From the NCBI GenBank assembly GCA_002197995.1, contig NGZR01000001.1, positions 5,766,001 to 5,830,000 of the forward strand: 64,000 bases of DNA. The letters run 5' to 3'. Below, piece by piece: positions 1 through 12,639 of the stretch (within the stretch, counting starts at the first letter, position 1; every line of letters starts with the position of its first letter). Below the pieces are notes generated by a model, which saw only the letters and a list, made by a program, of their open reading frames with translations, did no database searches and was not told the origin of the DNA. The position numbers and the translations under genes are program-made. Source of the stretch: Gaeumannomyces sp. JS-464 (taxonomy: Eukaryota; Ascomycota; Sordariomycetes; Magnaporthales; Magnaporthaceae).

Positions 1-1790
1 TTTTGTAAGCACGGAAATCTCCTAAAAGGAAAAAACAAAAATCTATAAATTTGGAACTAGTGTTTGTAGTAATGCATGTTTTAGGAATCTAATTACAAAA
101 AGGGGATTACAAAATTCCTTTTTATAGGCTCGTGGGAGCGCACGGCCCGTAGGCTTGCGGCTTTACGAAGCGTAAGCCCTTTTTTGGATGCACGCGTTAA
201 ATTACGTAGATTAACAAAAAGTAATTTATATGCAAAACCTCGGTTTATGCAAAAGGCAATAGCAATAAACCGCTAACATTCCAATCGATTTAAACTAAAA
301 TAACTTATTTAGCAAACTTGAAAAAGTTTGTTTCGAAAACGGACAATTATTTAATTTTTAATTTAACGTTGTTTAACATTACAACTAGCCTTTTTCCACG
401 AAAATTTATACGAATTTAAAGTTTAATCTTTATACCGCTATTATTACCGCTAACATATCAATTTACGGCTTGTTTGCTTTAAAGCTAAACAACGGTATTT
501 TAAATACTAAGATTTTTAATAAACTAGCGGCACCCTTTTAATAAGCAATTACATCGCTTTATATTTCGCTATTAGCCCCCGATATATTTATTAATAGCAG
601 TATTTTTAAATTTAAACCTTACTCGGTTTAATTTTAAATTAATGTATAACTTTAAAAGCGGCAAAAAAACTATCTTTCCATTATATTAAATCGGTAAAGT
701 TTTAAAATTTATTTAAAATTACCGCGCCGAGCTTATACCCGACATTTATTATCCTAATTATAAGCAAAAAGTTTTAACAAAATTATTAAAGTTTAAATAT
801 AGTTAATTTAATAAATAGTTAATATATAAAACCTATCGCACTAGTAAACCACCGTTAATTATAATCGAACCCAATTAAAACGGCGAAAAACGTTTAACGT
901 TTAAATAAGATAACGTACCTATTAAACGTAGAAAATCCGGCTTTAAAACCGAACAATCGGCGGATTATAATCCAAAAACATTTAAATTTATAGCGATAAT
1001 AGCTAATTAAAAACGTTAGTAGTAAATTAAAAAATGCGGATTTCCGAAATTATAAAGCTATACCAAAAAAACCAAAATACCAGCTGCTTTTTGGCAATAA
1101 AATTCGAGAAAATAAAAAACTTTTTTCCGTTATCGAAAGGTAGCATTAAAATTTAAAACATCCAACGGCTTTCCCGAACGACATTTTTATAATTAAAAAA
1201 CGTTTTGCTTTTAACCTTTTTTTTTCGATAAAACCGGCAAAGCTAAACAGCATTTTAACTTAACGAAAATGATAATTAATACCCGGTTAAAGCTATTTAT
1301 ACAAATAAAACGAAGGTTTTTTTATTAAATAGGTTAAACATAATAAATAAAATTAAGTACATTTTACAAACATTATAAAAACCTTATAAACGAATATAAA
1401 GCATAAGATTTAAACGCTAATTTAGCTAGGGAATTAACAATATTAAATGCGAAAAACGCGGAAATATATAGCGGTTTAAAATATTATAAAATTATTATTA
1501 GTTATACTGCCGTTATGTTTGTAAAAACCTCGGTGCCTTTATTGTTTTATATACATGTAAAAACCTTTAAACTCGTTTCCGGGTGCGGACCGCATCCGGC
1601 TCGGTGGCTTAAAAATAAAAACCATATCTGCTTTTCGTATACGGTTTTTTGCTGTGTTAAACAATAATGCCGTTTGCTTAATTCCTGCGATTGCTTTTAA
1701 AAGTTCCATCGCGGAAACGTCCTTATAATTAATAGTAATAATAGGAAAATACGCAAAGGAAAAACTGTAAAAAATGCATATTACGCTTAG
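1..1790. other. AT-rich RIP-mutated relic, unrecognised
   Basis: No intact gene is visible. The stretch is dominated by TA dinucleotides and TAA stops, as in RIP-mutated repeats. Plus-strand translation at about 750-1,400 gives conceptual peptide runs broken only by stops (for example around QYIKPIALVNHR), so an ancient coding element on the plus strand is possible. I could not assign it to a transposon family. From about 1,500 base composition rises slightly towards the boundary with the LINE relic. Confidence 0.5.
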
Positions 1791-2110
1791 GTAGCGCCCC
1801 GGTATCGGGTTTTTTCTTTTTATAATGATTTTTGGTAGTGGTGGTGTTAGTTTAGTTGGTTACGACGGCCTGGTTATCCGCGTTCGAAGTTTTTCGGTCC
1901 CGTTTTAATGCTTAATCGCGTGGTTGCTCCGTAAAGTTCGGGGTCGTAATTAATATCGGGTAATTCGACGTAATTGTATTATTCGCTTCCGGAAATAACG
2001 CTGTTTATATCGTGCCTTCCGGTTATGCCTTTATTTTTTTCCGGGTACGGGTTTTTACCGTTTTTTCCCTTTTTACCTCCAAAGGTTTTTGCCCTTTTTT
2101 TCGCCCTTTT

Positions 2111-5100
2111 TTAATTTTTTTTATTACAACTTTTAATCTTTTTTTCCCACTTTTGCTCCCAGTTTTCGCGCATTTTGCCGCCCGCGCTTTTACATTTGCC
2201 TTTCGCGCCTCGTTCCTTTTCCGGCTTTTTATTTTTTTGCATTATAGCTCCCAAAATAAAACTCCCCGTTTTCCTCGCGGCGGCGCGCGCGGTAATGCGC
2301 GCGGCGGCCATAGCGGTAGCGATGGTGGTAGCGGTTTTGCGCTTGCTTCTCCTCGTAATAATCGCAATAAGCACCTATTTTCCAGTTTTAACGATAACGA
2401 CGACTTTAAACCGGCGTTATTCCGAACCCCCGCGTTAAAGCTGTAAATGCGGTTTTGCACCGCTTCGTTCCTTATTTTTTTGCTAATTTCTTTTCTTTTT
2501 TCTTTAGCTTTACCGTTTGTATTACTAAAAGGAGTATAAAGCGGCGATCGCTATTTTTTCGGGTTACATTTTTTACGATTCGATAATGTATATTTCCCGT
2601 ATCGTTCCCTTTTTTATCCCGCTTCGCTAACTTTTTAGGCTTGTTTGCAAAATTTGTATTAATTGCATCCAGCGTTTCGCTAACGGCATTAATAATGCCG
2701 GCGCCGTTCGGGAATATTACTAAAGCTTTATATGTTTTTTATTTGCTCCGCTTTTTTTTTACTCGGTTTGGTTATACTAACTTTTATTTTTAACTTTTCG
2801 CGTTTTAATTTATATAAGGTGCGCCTTTTTCGCGCGATGTTGCGTTTAGGTTTATTTTTTTTTCCTTTTTTTTTTATTGCGTTTTTTTATTGCTAATTTA
2901 TCGGTTCCGCTTTAATAGCTTCCCTGGCATTAAAAATTAGGTTTACGCGTTTTTCGTGCTATTAGCGTTATATTTAATCCTTTTTTAAAACCTGCTGCCG
3001 ATTTGGAAAATTTTTAACGGAAATCGCTTATACCGTTAAAATATAACGGTTTTATTCCGGTGCTATATGCTTTATTACTAATGCTTTTTTCCAACTTTAT
3101 TATACCATTTAAAGCACGCTATCGCCGGCTACGTTCGATTTGCGAAAAACATTAGGAAGCGGTTCGGCGTCCCTTTTAATGCTGGGTTTCGCGTTTATTT
3201 CCTTCCAGTTTAAAAAACGCCTTTGCTGTTATAACTGCATTTGGTAGCTCGGGTTTCGTTCGCTCCCTTTTCGGCAATATAGTGCTTTTAACGCAAGCTA
3301 TATCGGGTTAAGCTTTTAAAATTATTAATGCGTTAAAACTCGTTTAACCGCATTTAAATAGAAGCGTTGGTTTTAAAGCGGGCCAAAATACGGGTTTATC
3401 GATATTTCTTTTTATATCGCTATTTTTTTCGTTCGTTAACCTTTTTATATTTGCTAAATGTTTTTCGTATAAAATCCTTTTAATTTTACCTTTTAATCGG
3501 ATTTTAGCTAAGTATTAGGAGGGATATTATTAACGAAATGTTAAAAAAAAATAGGTAAAAATAAAAATAATTAGCTTGGTTGGTTTTTTTCCGATTACGT
3601 TCGCATATAGGTATTAGCGTCGTTTACTTTTCCTTCCTTTCGTTTTTTGGTAAAGTATTTCGTTTAGCGTTTTAAATTATTTATGGTTCGGTTTTTTTCC
3701 GGCTTAATAACGTTTTTTTCTCCTTTTTTTTGCGCGTTTTTTTTTTACCTTTTTCGCTATTTTAAAAATCTATTAGTTTTTTAATTTTAAACATTATACG
3801 TATTGCTTTTTTAAATAATATGTTTTTTATTTCCCATAGTTCGAAATATGCTTTTCGGCTATCCGTTTATACCATTTTAATGCTATCTCGCTGTTTGTTT
3901 TAACGGGTGCATTAGGTTAGCACGTGTTATACTATTTCTTTTTATCCGTTGCCGCATTCGCATAACGGCGTTATTGCGTCGGGCACGTTCCTATTAAATA
4001 GAAAAGCATTTAAATTTAACTTTTCCGTTTTAATTTAAATTGCTATTAAAGCTATATGCTTTTGGCATTCCTTCGTGGTATTCGATTATTTCCTCCGTAA
4101 ATAAGGGGTTATCCGCTAAGCACGCGATTTTATACCGGTTCGCTTTTTTTTGCCGCTTTCGTTAAGCTGGCAACTTTTAACTTTTACTTTATTATTACGT
4201 TAAGGTTTTAGCGTTTCGCGTATTTATATTTAAACTTTTTTTCGTTTTCGCGGGGGGATTAGTTTGCGTTTCGGTTCCGGGGTGTGTTTAAATCGGTTTA
4301 GCGTTCCGCTTATCCCTTTTTTGCTTAGCTGTTTTAAAAAGTGTGGTTTTTTACTTCGTTCCCGGTATTTTAACTTTTTAAATCGGCCCGTTACCTTTGC
4401 TATCGCTTCGTTAATCCGCTATATTATTTTAGTTTTTAACCATTTATTTTCTATATTAATTACCTTTTCGTTTAAATACAAATTTAAAAGTAGCACGTAG
4501 GTTTTGTTTTTAAATGGGCTAATAACGTCGTTTTATATGCTCCGGCTACCATTTTAAAATATATTCGCTATTTTTTCGCTAACTTTTTTGGTTGCGCTTC
4601 GGGGTTACCCTCGTAGTTCGGTTGGAAATGGTATGTTACGGCTTTATACGCTATCGCGTTTTTGCATACTACTGCGTATAATTGTTTCGCTTTAGCAAAG
4701 CTATTCCTTTACGTTATCGCTGCGAGTTTTATTATCGCTAGTTGTTATTTTTCCTATTTGCCTTTCGCTTATTTGGTATAAGCTTTGAAATTTAATTTAT
4801 AATCCAGCTAAATTTCGAGGAATTTCGCCGCTAACGATGGTTATACGTGGGTAGCTCCGGTACAAACCCGGTTTGGTTTAAAGCTTTAATAAAATGTAGC
4901 AGCTCGGTTTTTAATGCGTTAAATGTTATTTTTGTTATTTTTGCCCACGTTTGGCATACGTTTTAAGCTTTTTCTAATAATCGTGCCGTTTTCGCTATAA
5001 TGCCCCTTATTGCTAAAAGGTTAATATCGTCGGCGAAACTAACCATTGTTATTTTTGGGATTTTTTCCAGCTTATCGTACAGTAACGCAATGTAAAAAAT

Positions 5101-7140
5101 AAATAATATAAGTAATAGTAGTAATTTTTACGGGATTTTGCAATTACTAATATTAGCGCTAACGTATTTCCGTTAAACCGAAACCGAGCCGTTTTATTTA
5201 TAAGCTAACTTTTAATCCATATAATTATTTTAGTAAAAATCCTTGCTTTCGCATTATATTAAGCAGTTTAATATGGTTAACATTATTAAATGCTTTTAAT
5301 AAATCGAATTGCAATAGCGAGGTTATAACGCCGTAATTCCACGTTATTATTACTATATTTATCATTTGTTTAATAGCGAATTCGGTGCTGCGTTTTTCTT
5401 TATTACCCATTTTTTCCGGTAGGAATCCCTTTTTTTCCGCTTCGTTAGCGATTCGTTTTCCTATTATAGCTTTTATAATTTTAAAAATGGACGAAAAAAG
5501 TGCGATCGGTTTCCATTTTTTCGCTGTTTTCCTATTTTTTATGCTTTTACTTAGCTTTGGCAATATTATTATAAGTGCGTTTCGAAAGCGCTTCGGGAAA
5601 TATTCGAAGTCGAAATTAGCGTTAACTATTTTAAATATAGCTTTTTAATATGGTTAGCCGTATGCTTTTAAAAGTCCGTTTAATAGTTATCCGTTTTCGG
5701 GGCTTTTTAGTTTTGCGTTTTTTTTAAAGCCGTTAATACGTCGCCGTTTTCCGGGTTTACTATATGTTTTATTAAAAACGCGTAATAAAACGTGTCGTTA
5801 TTAAACGTAATATTTGTAATATCGGTTAAATCCGCTTTCGGGCTGGGGTAAACTTGGCCGTTAAAACTATTGCTTTATTTACGTAAATATTGGCTAGTTT
5901 TTGGTTGCCGTTTTTTAATCGGTGCAAGTCCGGTAATTTGGTTAAATCTCGTTTTTATAACTGCGTAATTTCGCTTACCGTTTTACGTTCCAAAAGGTGG
6001 CTTTTTTCTTTTTTATTTTTAATGCCTTTTTAATAAACTTTTTCCAATACGCGTTAACCGCTTTCCTTTTTTCCTTTATAAAAGCCTTATTCGCTGTTTT
6101 TAATTCGTTATAGCTGTTTTATATTTTTAGCCTCGTATATGCGCGCCGCACCTTTTCGTTTTTTAACGAGTTTAGTAAATTTTAAATTCCAATACGGTGT
6201 TAGTTTAAAACTGGTTAATAATTTTTTTTTAATATTAGCTCGTTAACGATTAAGGTTAGCTAATTTATTAATACGTTTATTTGGTTATCGATATTTTCCG
6301 GTATTTTTATATTTTTAATTTCGATATGCTATATAGCCAATTGCAATGCCTTTTTTTGGTCGTTTTTTATATTAGTGTTTATTTTTTTCCACATTTTTTT
6401 TCGGCGGTTCTTTACCGGAGCGGCTCCGCTTCGGTATTAATTAAAATCATTTAAAAGTGGTAATCCGATCCTTTTATTTCGTTGTTTTTGCTTTCGTATT
6501 TTACGGCTAACGCGTTAAATACTTATATATAATCGATTTTGCTTTTTCGTTCGCTAAATTTTTCTTTCGTTACCTTTTCGTAAAATATTGCAAATTCGAA
6601 TTTCCATTAGTGCGTTAGCAATAATAATACGTTTGCTTTTTCGTTTCGTTTATTATAAACGTCTTATATAAAATAATGCATATTAAAATCCTTTACGAGC
6701 ACGGCGTGGTATCGTGGTAATTGCGTTTCGATTTTTATTAATAACGTATGCCACTTTTTTAATGCTTTTAAATCCGGCAAATATATCGAATAAATATCGA
6801 TTTCTTTTAATAGGGTTTGCAATATTACTATTGCTTAATCGTATTCGCTTCGGCTTTTCCACAATGCGGGGTTTAGCCGTTAGTAAACGTATAGTGCTAC
6901 GTTTAAGCGATTATCGGTTTAGTAATAAACCATTTCGTATTTGCACTTTGCTAATCTTTTTGGGTTTTTATATGGGTCCAGCTCCGGCTTTTATATAGCT
7001 ATTATATCGTATTTTTTCCTGCTAAACAGCGGGATATTTCCTTTTCCGCTTTTTTTCCTTATGTTTTAATATAATATCGAAATTACTATGCGGGTTTTTT
7101 TGGGCCTTTTAATGCGTTTTACGAGCTAATGCTATTTATT
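2111..7140 (-). pseudogene. LINE L0 ORF2 (endonuclease and reverse transcriptase), RIP-killed
   Basis: The best-preserved piece is an open 112-codon run at 5,563-5,225. It shows the RT fingers (KKWKPIALFSSIFKIIKAII), the MGNKEKRSTEFAIKQM segment, and motif A as FDLLKAFNNVNH, where the family usually has D-x-x-x-AFD. Further on, at about 5,037-5,025, the catalytic motif C is intact as FADD, within MVSFADDINLLA. Upstream (about 7,000-6,600) the minus frame is consistent with an apurinic-type endonuclease but no catalytic residue is certain. The 3' part (2,460-2,111) is basic and Arg/Ala/Lys-rich. Many in-frame TAA/TAG codons make it non-functional. I did not find a certain RNase H domain. Confidence 0.7.
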
Positions 7141-7499
7141 ATCGGTAGCGGTTCGAAAAAAAAGGGAAAGCGGGAGGGGTTTATCGGGGCTATTATCCTT
7201 TCGGCTTCCTCGCGTACTTGCTCGTTTACCGTAACGAAAGGTTTAATTAGCGGGAAGCTCGTTTTAAAAGCGAAGTGTGTTATAAGTGGGGGAGGCGGCC
7301 GTATATCGGTTCGGCCTTTAAGTAACTGTAAATTTTTGCGGGGTTTGCCAATTGGTCGGCGTTTTAAAGTCCGGGTCGGTAAATTATTATCCGAGTTTAA
7401 GTTATTCTTTCGTTTTTTATTAAAGCTCGTTGGCTTTCCGGTTTCGAAAGGTTAGCGGGCTTAAAAAATAAAAAAGGTAACGTTTTTTATTGGTTTATA

Positions 7500-8782
7500 G
7501 GCTGCGCTTTTTAGCATAAACCTTTTCGGTCGGTTTTAATATGCTTCCTTTGCTTTTCTTATAACACGTTATGCCATTTCGCATTTCCGGTAAAAAGCCA
7601 AATGCGGTTTATTACAGTTTATACATTTAAATGTAGCTTTTTTATTATATGTAGTGGTAAGCGTCGCATTGGTATTCTCCTTTTTAGTATTTCGGTTTTC
7701 CGTAATGCGGGCACCGGTTCGGTTTAGTGCAAAACTTTTAACGGTATCCTTATTCGAAGCAATTATAACATTAGTTAACTTTAACGTTTGGTGTAAATAG
7801 CTTGCAATTATAAATTACTGCTTTTATTACGAATCCTCGTTCGTATGCTTGGTCCGCTGCCGTTGCCGATCCGATGCGGGCTAATACTATGGCATATCCG
7901 TAAAAGGTTTAAACTAGCCATACGTATATAAACTTAACTTTTGCGTTTCGGTTTTCGGCGTTTAAACTTTTAACAAATGCGTTTAGGTTTTTTGGAAATG
8001 CTTTTTATTTAAAACCTCGAATTACCATATCGTATATCCGCATTCGGATTGTTATTTAATCGCCGAATACTTTTTCACCTAATCGTTTTTTTTCTTATAT
8101 TCCTTTGCGTTTGCTTAAAAGCATATTATTACGTTTCCGCTCCGGAATCGTTTCGTTGCCCGTATTATTATACTTAATTGGTTATTTAACGTTTGTAAAA
8201 TGTTTATCGTTAATCGCTTTTTAATTACCTTTAGGGGTTTTTTTACGTTTACGATAATTTTTCGTTCGATTTTCGACGGTATAAATCGGGGTAAGGGTTA
8301 CGCCGTATTCGGGTGCTATTAGCGTGGTTAGGTCGACTTGGTTCCGCCCGGCATTCGGGCCGGTAAGCCCGTGGCCAGTGCATAGCATAAAACTTTTTGG
8401 TGTTAGCCAATGCTTTTTTAACTTCCTCGAGTATTTTTGCTTTAAGCTTTTGCAGCGTGTCGTTAGTTATTAGTCCTTTTGCGGCGGCTTTGCGCTGGCG
8501 AGCCGCCTCCGCGTCGATCCCTCGCTTCGTTAACTTCGACACTAATTGCAAAACTTTCGGCAACTTTCTATTAATTATAAAGGGCTTTAGCTTATTAATA
8601 ATCTTTTTTTCTTTTTTATTTTGGCAATTGCGCGCCGGTTTCGTATCGGTGTCGCTGCTTTCCCGCGTGTTCGAAAACGCGTTAGGAAAATCCACCGTTA
8701 TGGCGTGCCGATTGGCCGCGAGCTTAAAATCGATCGCCATCGATTTTTGGCCCGCGCCGTCGGCGCGCGCACGATGCGGCAT
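7500..8782 (-). pseudogene. LINE L0 ORF1 (gag-like RNA-binding protein), RIP-killed
   Basis: The open 177-codon 5' part (8,782-8,249) begins MPHRARADGAGQKSM and contains a long charged helical stretch (QLVSKLTKRGIDAEAARQ), typical of the N-terminus of fungal Tad-like LINE ORF1 proteins, which coat element RNA. Downstream, at about 7,637-7,573, a zinc knuckle survives in the minus frame: C-IN-C-NKP-H-LAFYRK-C, spacing CX2CX3HX6C, the form found in these ORF1 proteins. Between the two, the frame is broken by stops of RIP type. The start at 8,782 is the first Met of the open stretch; an earlier start cannot be excluded. Identification by motif is good and the exact limits are not. Confidence 0.6.
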
Positions 8783-8899
8783 CGATCCGAGGTCGAGTCG
8801 GCTGCGAGGAGTTTAATTTTGGCGTCGAAATTGGATTATTTGGAAGGGCTAACCGGCTACGCGTTTTTAAAGTCGCAGCAGCTAAAAAAGGGCAGGTAA

Positions 8900-9918
8900 A
8901 ATAAATATTATAAATTATAGCAAAAAAAAGCATAGCGTTTGGGTAAAAAAAAAAGCTTAATCGAAAGCTGGTTAAAAATTTTAAATTATTAACCGCAAAT
9001 TACAAATTATTTGCAAAAAAGCGGCGGATTTAATGCTTTTGGAAAAGCCTGGCTTTATATTTTAACGTTTAATAAATTAACGGGGTTAAATTATAAATAA
9101 TTATATAAAACATTATTAAAAACAAGCACCGATTATTACCAGTTAAATAATATTAACCATTTAACATATAACAAATTTTACTAGCAAAATATATTAACTT
9201 ACGTTTTATTTTTATAATAGGATTTTGCAAACAAAAAGCAAAAATTAAAATACAGTTTTATATAATTATATTGTTATTTTTTTTGCTAAAAAAACTATAA
9301 CTACATTTAAAGCATAAAATTCCGCTGGCAGAATTTTTTATACCATTTAACCTGCTAATTACGTGCCACGTTTTAAAAGGGTTTTCGCGGGGAATTTAAA
9401 ATTTCAAATTTTAATTTTAACTTCTTTATACGCGTAAATTAAAAGTGATATAAGAATTTTGCCGGCAAAATTTTTTAATTTTGCATACATTATGCTAATA
9501 TTTGCTGCTAGCAAACTGTTACTATAAATTTGGCACTGTTAATGTTATAAAATGGCGAACCTGCATTCTCATAGCCCTTATTAGCCCGTACGCTTAAGCT
9601 TACGCAAAAAAGCCAACAGTTAAAAAAAACGTGCTAAAATACCGCTCCACTATATAAATTAAAAAATTTAACAATTTAAGCACTTCGTGCTTAAACCTTT
9701 TGCTACCACTATTAAAAACAACCTTGTTAAATTTTTTTTACAATTTAGCCTATATAAAAGTGCAACGCACCGAATTTTTGCCCGATTAAATCCTATAACA
9801 AAAGTTTTACCCGTAGAATTTTCTTTTAAAATACGCTTTACCGCTATTTTCTATCGGCAAGTTTTACGTAATTATACTACTCGCAAAAATAAATAATATA
9901 AGTATAGCAAAATAAAAG
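8900..9918. other. AT-rich spacer, no gene
   Basis: No coding signal survives. The short phrase around 9,385-9,405 (GGTTTTCGCGGGGAA followed by T/A) recurs near 55,285-55,305, so this is probably old repeat sequence shared with the 55-kb region. Confidence 0.5.
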
Positions 9919-10080
9919 TGTTACAATGCAACACTTAAGTCTTTTAAAAAAAATTATTATTACATAAGGAGGGAAAGGAAAGTCCTTTAACTATTTAGTA
10001 GCGGAAAGCCGTTTATATATAAGGTTGGTTGTAGTTTAAGCGTGGGCTAAGATTTGCTCCGTAATAAAAAAAAGGTTTGC
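9919..10080 (+). repeat. LTR-like repeat, left copy
   Basis: It begins TGTTACAATGCAACACTTAA and contains a TATATATAAGG box near the middle. It matches the segment starting at 11,504 in order and content, with many of the differences being C/T or G/A. It could be the 5' LTR of a short or deleted retroelement spanning 9,919 to about 11,650. The right end is uncertain and I found no target duplication. Confidence 0.4.
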
Positions 10081-10114
10081 CGGCAAAAAAGTAAAAACAT
10101 AAATACAATTGTAT

Positions 10115-10306
10115 TATTATAGCACGGCACCACTTATGGTGGTTAATAAAGTTAATAGCTAATTGGCTGGAAATTAGATAAAAAAGGAGGACAGGATAAA
10201 AGCGCGGCTTTCGGCTACGCCCTTTTTTTTAACCTTTTTTCTCCTTTCCAACTTAATATTTACACACATTTTGCACAGTTAAAAGCTTAAATGCCACGTT
10301 GTAACA
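10115..10306 (+). repeat. 192-bp solo LTR family, copy A
   Basis: It runs from TATTATAGCACGGCAC (TG mutated to TA) to GTTGTAACA, 192 bp. Copies B (56,549-56,740) and C (56,916-about 57,107) share the same blocks: the GTGGTTAATAAAGTTAATA run, CTTTCGG, a pyrimidine-rich stretch, and a CTTAATATT(T/C)ACA block. TG...CA ends, fixed length and no coding capacity fit a solo LTR. No matching 5-bp flank is visible for this copy (TGTAT and CCAGA). Confidence 0.6.
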
Positions 10307-11503
10307 CCAGATTTACTTTTATTTTCCTATTTTCCAGGTCGGTTAACCACCAGCGAGCTATCCTTTTTTTTTATTTAAAAGTCCGGATTAACTGCCGTTT
10401 AATCCGGCCCGATAAAACGTCCCACAAGTACTTTTGCAATTCTTTTGCAGCTTGTATCCAAAGCTCGTGCATTAACTAACGCTTATAAAACGCCCGACTG
10501 GCTAGGAAAAACCTCGCACTCGAAGGGGTTAAGTTTTAATTAGGCTTTAATATGCTTTAAACCAGTGTTTGTGCAGCTTTTAAAAGGCGATTTCCGACAT
10601 GCAAAGGCCTCCGCTATTGTAAGGTGCACGGCCCTCCCAAAATGCCGTTTTCCGCAGCCTTTTTTGGCTTGCCGGACGCTTTATAAGCGTTGGGCGGTCG
10701 TAACAATCTATTCCCTTATCTCTTAATTGCTGGCAAAAGCGGCCTTGTAAAAGTCCGGGCGGAAAAAAAGCCTTTTACGCATCCAACGGGCGGTAGGCCG
10801 GATCGAAAGGAACGCTTTCCAAGTTTAATCGCTAGCGAGATATAGCCTCGTAACCGGGTTAACAAAAACATTTAACCGTTTCCCAAAGTTTAGCCGGTTT
10901 TTATACTGCGCTATTAAGCCATTATATTTATTTTAGCCCTTTTTAACTACCGGATATAAGGTTATTAATTAGCTAAAACCTTTGCAGCCTTTTTAAAGCA
11001 CTTGTTAAACCAGCTAAAAGTTGCCAAATTTATTTCCTCTTACCGGCCAACCTTTACAAGGGTTTCGAAAAAGGCTAAAACTGGTTAACAGTTTAATCAA
11101 ATCGTTTAAAGCCCTTTTAAAAGGCCTAAAAGTCTTTTACGGAGGTGTTTTAAGTCGTTTGCAAAGCTACAATACAAAAAGGGCCGTGGAAGGTGCAAAA
11201 GAAGGCGGAAAAAGCGATTGCAATGCGTTAAAAAAATCGCAAAAGTCGGGGGTGTCGTTAGCCTTTAAGCCCTTTATAAATTTATGCAATAACAAAGTTT
11301 TAACCTAATGTTTAACTGCCGTGCCGTAACAGTTTCACCGCTTTCCTAAATCGTTTTACCGCTTTCCTAAATGTTTTACTATTACGGCCAAACTAATAAA
11401 AGAATAATAACCTTACTTTAGCGTTTTAAACAAAGGTTCCATACTGGATAATAAGAAAGGAAAAACCGCTAATCGCGCTAGCGCGACACGCGCCTAAAGT
11501 TAT
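10307..11503. other. Interior of the LTR-like pair, with unrecognised coding relic
   Basis: Plus-strand conceptual translation from about 10,620 to 11,308 is fairly coherent between stops. It includes an open 95-codon run at 11,021-11,308 that is Lys/Leu-rich (LKLVNSLIKSFKALLKGLKV). I do not recognise the family. The region is flanked by the LTR-like repeats at 9,919 and 11,504 and carries solo LTR copy A at its left end. It may be the remnant of a retroelement interior. Confidence 0.35.
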
Positions 11504-11650
11504 TATTACAGTGTAATACCTAAGTCTTATGTAAAAAATTTGTTATTGCGCGAAAAAGGAAAAAAAGGTCTTTTATTTACGTAATAGCAGGAGGCTGTAT
11601 ATATACAAGGTAAAGTGCGGGTTAAAAATCGCTTTGTAATAATACCTTAA
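11504..11650 (+). repeat. LTR-like repeat, right copy
   Basis: It begins TATTACAGTGTAATACCTAA, which is the left copy start with only C/T and G/A substitutions, and holds a TATATATACAAGG box at the equivalent place. It is probably the partner LTR of the repeat at 9,919. The right boundary is approximate. Confidence 0.4.
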
Positions 11651-11954
11651 CCTAAAACCGCAGTTATCCTTAATTGCAATTTTAATAGTGGTTAAATGCT
11701 CCCGCGATCGCTTCGTATTTTTTCTCCCAACGCGGTACGCTTTTAATTCCCCGTTTTTATGCCGGTTTTTTTACCCTCGCTTTATTCCGTTTTTAGTTTT
11801 GTCCTACCCCGTTTTTAATCGCGGCTCGCGACTGGCCGTATCGCTTTTTCCCTTTCCGTTAAATCTTTATGCTTATTTGCGTTATGCCTTTTCTTCGTTG
11901 CCCACCTATCACTTTCGCGGGGTTCCGCTGCCTTCCTCTCTTTTTTTCACTTGC
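11651..11954. other. Pyrimidine-rich spacer before the Copia element
   Basis: A 90-codon open frame exists here but is Phe/Leu/Pro-rich, as expected from T/C-rich DNA, and resembles no domain. I treat it as non-coding. Confidence 0.5.
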
Positions 11955-12117
11955 TGTTAAAGGTGGCCTGGAGTTACGTGGGTGGCAACTGGTGCCTTAC
12001 AGCTTTAGGCCTATGCATTGGCCTTAGTATTTTAGCCTGCGCGCGCTTTAGCCCGCGTTTTAGTAAAGTAGCCTAGTAATAATCATTTTAAGTGCCTATC
12101 GTCGCGCACCTTTATTA
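11955..12117 (+). repeat. Copia 5' LTR
   Basis: Starts TGTTAAAGGTGGCCTGGAG and ends CACCTTTATTA, where the 3' LTR has CACCTCTATCA; the CA end has been mutated to TA. It is the same length as the 3' copy (163 bp), with transition-type differences. Confidence 0.9.
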
Positions 12118-12129
12118 AGTTATAAGCCT
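12118..12129 (+). promoter_or_regulatory. Copia primer-binding site, half initiator-tRNA type
   Basis: The 12 bases directly after the 5' LTR read AGTTATAAGCCT. This equals GGTTATGAGCCC after three RIP-type transitions. That sequence is complementary to the anticodon-stem region of initiator tRNA-Met, the half-tRNA primer known from Copia elements. The tRNA match is from memory of the family. Confidence 0.65.
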
Positions 12130-12639
12130 TCGCGCCGCCGTTAACAATATCTTTGCCTAATTAAAAGAGATTAACGGTGCACGAGTTGGTTCCCGTTAAT
12201 TGCGTTTTTTCCGCCGTGGATTACAGGCGAAGCGCAGCAATTAAAAACCCGTTAAATGACAATTAATAAAGCCGCGTTTAGCGCCGATTAGTAACTATAA
12301 TAAAGCAATAATAATAACCTTTTTAGCGTTTAAAAGCACCATTTCCCTTGCAATTTAACGCTTTTATACGCGTTAAAAGTGCTAACAAAACCGCCGAAAT
12401 AGCGGAATACCGCGAAATCGCAGTAAAGGTTTCGAACTTGTTAAGGCCTTTTAATTTGGAAATATAAAAGCGTATTATCCGGGTGCATTTAACCGTTTCC
12501 CGCAATATTTCTTTTATATTTGCTAATTTTTTAGCCAAACCGGTTAAAGCGAAAAACGACGAAGCTGTTACGGTGCAGTCGTTCCTTAATAAGGACTTCG
12601 CACGGTTATAGCCCCAGCTATAACAAACGTTCCTCTTTT

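Larger units (their letters stand above)
1790..8900 (-). mobile_element. LINE (Tad-like non-LTR retrotransposon) L0, RIP-inactivated
   Basis: A minus-strand LINE is recognised from the order ORF1 (8,782 to about 7,500), endonuclease-like region (about 7,130-6,250) and reverse transcriptase (about 5,720-4,850), read leftwards. It is a different family from the three LINE copies later in the window. Stops interrupt every reading frame and TA-rich decay is heavy, so it is dead. Ends are approximate: I found no target-site duplication and no clear tail. The 5' limit is set where coding-like DNA gives way to AT-rich sequence near 8,900. The 3' limit lies left of the basic low-complexity C-terminal region near 2,111-2,460. 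Confidence 0.7.

Noticed and set aside
2012..2460. Overlapping 72-144-codon open frames on both strands
   Set aside because: They lie in the basic, low-complexity C-terminal region of the L0 LINE; the plus-strand frames are Phe-rich shadows of T-rich DNA.
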